Below the pieces are notes generated by a model. The model made no database searches and was not told the DNA's origin. It was given only the letters and a program-made list of their open reading frames with translations. A stretch of DNA of 5,920 nucleotides, taken from contig JAHEYA010000171.1 in assembly GCA_023251855.1 (NCBI GenBank), forward strand, positions 1 to 5,920. Direction: 5' to 3'. Shown here piece after piece: positions 5,013 to 5,920 of the stretch. The stretch is from Bacteroidota bacterium (GTDB lineage Bacteria; Bacteroidota; Bacteroidia; 2-12-FULL-35-15). Both the position numbers and the translations under genes were made by a program. Position 1 is the first letter of the stretch, and every line of letters starts with the position of its first letter.

Positions 5013-5920
5013 TTGAATTCAACAGAACTAAATAACAATCAAACAGAAGAAAAGAAAAAAAAAGGCAAACGTCATTTTTTCAATTCTATTGTTATGTTCT
5101 GTAATCATATTGCGGCAGTAAGTTTACTTATCTCCTATCTTGCACCCTATGTTAGTCCGGAAAATTTTTGGTTCATTGCATTCTTTGGATTGGCTTTCCC
5201 TATCTTGGTTATAGTTAATTTATTATTTGTTATCTATTGGGGAGTACAATTAAAAAAAAGAGCTTTTTATTCACTTTTTATTATACTTGGGGGTTGCTAC
5301 CAGGTGAGAGAATATGTACAAATAAATTCTAATAATACGCCAGATAAATCTAAGAAATTAATAAAAATAATGTCGTACAATGTAAGGCTGTTCGACTATT
5401 ATAACTGGAGTCATAAAGCAGGCACACGTAACAAAATGTTTGAATTAATAAATGATGAAAGCCCTGATATTATGTGCTTACAGGAATTTTTTACGCGTGA
5501 TAGCAGTAGGCAATTTAACAACCTTGATACGTTATTGAAATTTCAAAAAGCAATACATTCACATATAGAATATACTAATGGGACAGGCAAAATAAATCAT
5601 TTGGGAGTTGCTATACTTACCTCCTATCCTATTGTTTCGAATGGGAAAATAATTTTTGACACCAAAACCAATAATATTTGTATTTACTCGGATTTACTGA
5701 TCAATAGTGATACTGTGCGTGTTTACAATGTACACTTACAATCAATACAATTTGGTTATGATGATTATAAATTTGTTGATGATATTATGAATAATGTAGA
5801 AACCGAAGAGCTTGAAAAATCAAAAAATATATTAAAACGAATGAGACGTGCTTTTATTAAGCGATCAAAACAAACAGAGCTTGTTTCTGAACATATTTTA
5901 AAATCGCCTTATCCGGTTGT
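5013..5920 (+). CDS. membrane-anchored endonuclease/exonuclease/phosphatase (EEP) family protein, 3'-truncated by window edge
   Basis: An open frame of 302 complete codons runs off the right edge. Numbering from TTG 5013, a lysine-rich N-terminus (TEEKKKKGKR) is followed by about three hydrophobic segments (~24-47, 52-78, 84-97), which should anchor the protein in the membrane. The EEP fold starts at IKIMSYNVRLFD (118-128), with Asn123 at the metal site. It continues with DIMCLQEFF, where Glu158 is the metal-binding glutamate, then the HLGVAILTSYPI block, and VYNVHLQS with His241. The later GDFN-like and SDHxP-like motifs would lie past the window. The superfamily hydrolyses phosphodiesters or phosphomonoesters of nucleic acids, lipids or inositols; membrane anchoring leaves the substrate open. 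No in-frame ATG exists before 5094, which lies inside helix 1, so TTG at 5013 is the best start. The gene follows the rhomboids in the same direction across the palindromic repeat. Confidence 0.85.
   Translation, partial: MNSTELNNNQTEEKKKKGKRHFFNSIVMFCNHIAAVSLLISYLAPYVSPENFWFIAFFGLAFPILVIVNLLFVIYWGVQLKKRAFYSLFIILGGCYQVREYVQINSNNTPDKSKKLIKIMSYNVRLFDYYNWSHKAGTRNKMFELINDESPDIMCLQEFFTRDSSRQFNNLDTLLKFQKAIHSHIEYTNGTGKINHLGVAILTSYPIVSNGKIIFDTKTNNICIYSDLLINSDTVRVYNVHLQSIQFGYDDYKFVDDIMNNVETEELEKSKNILKRMRRAFIKRSKQTELVSEHILKSPYPV

Overview
The window looks like chromosomal DNA of a member of the Bacteroidota. The evidence is the AT-rich composition, the near absence of Shine-Dalgarno sequences, candidate promoter elements of the TAnnTTTG type, and the gene families. 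These include a Bacteroidota-style bactofilin followed by an AtpZ-like gene, and a mutL gene followed by two rhomboid proteases (the second with the C-terminal domain typical of this phylum) and a membrane-anchored endonuclease/exonuclease/phosphatase (EEP) gene. A finer placement cannot be read from the sequence. All supported genes lie on the plus strand.

Region 1 (72-1077) is a tight cluster: a bactofilin scaffold protein, an AtpZ/AtpI-family two-helix membrane protein whose start lies inside the bactofilin gene, and a small four-helix membrane protein. In many Bacteroidota these three precede the F-type ATP synthase genes. Here atpB does not follow; after 144 bp the next gene is mutL, so this looks like a break in the usual gene order.

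Region 2 (1198-4896) starts with a candidate promoter and a complete mutL, followed by two tandem rhomboid intramembrane serine proteases. Both retain the Ser/His dyad and the HxxxN motif, but they are built differently: the first has a loop of about 75 residues before its catalytic helix, and the second has a cytoplasmic C-terminal extension. The second starts 6 nt after the first stops, so they are almost certainly co-transcribed. The MutL keeps every ATPase motif and a probable clamp-binding motif, but several residues that bind the regulatory metal in well-studied nuclease-type MutL proteins are replaced.

Region 3 (4897-5920) holds an 80-bp imperfect palindrome (4901-4980) resembling a dispersed intergenic repeat. 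After it comes the 5' part of an EEP-superfamily gene with an N-terminal membrane anchor, which runs off the right edge. That gene has no usable ATG; TTG at 5013 is the best start.

I see no tRNA, rRNA, CRISPR array, transposase, phage gene or convincing new multi-gene system. The points most worth a second look are the MutL metal site, the palindromic repeat, the gene-order break after the ATP-synthase-associated genes, and the contrast between the two rhomboids.
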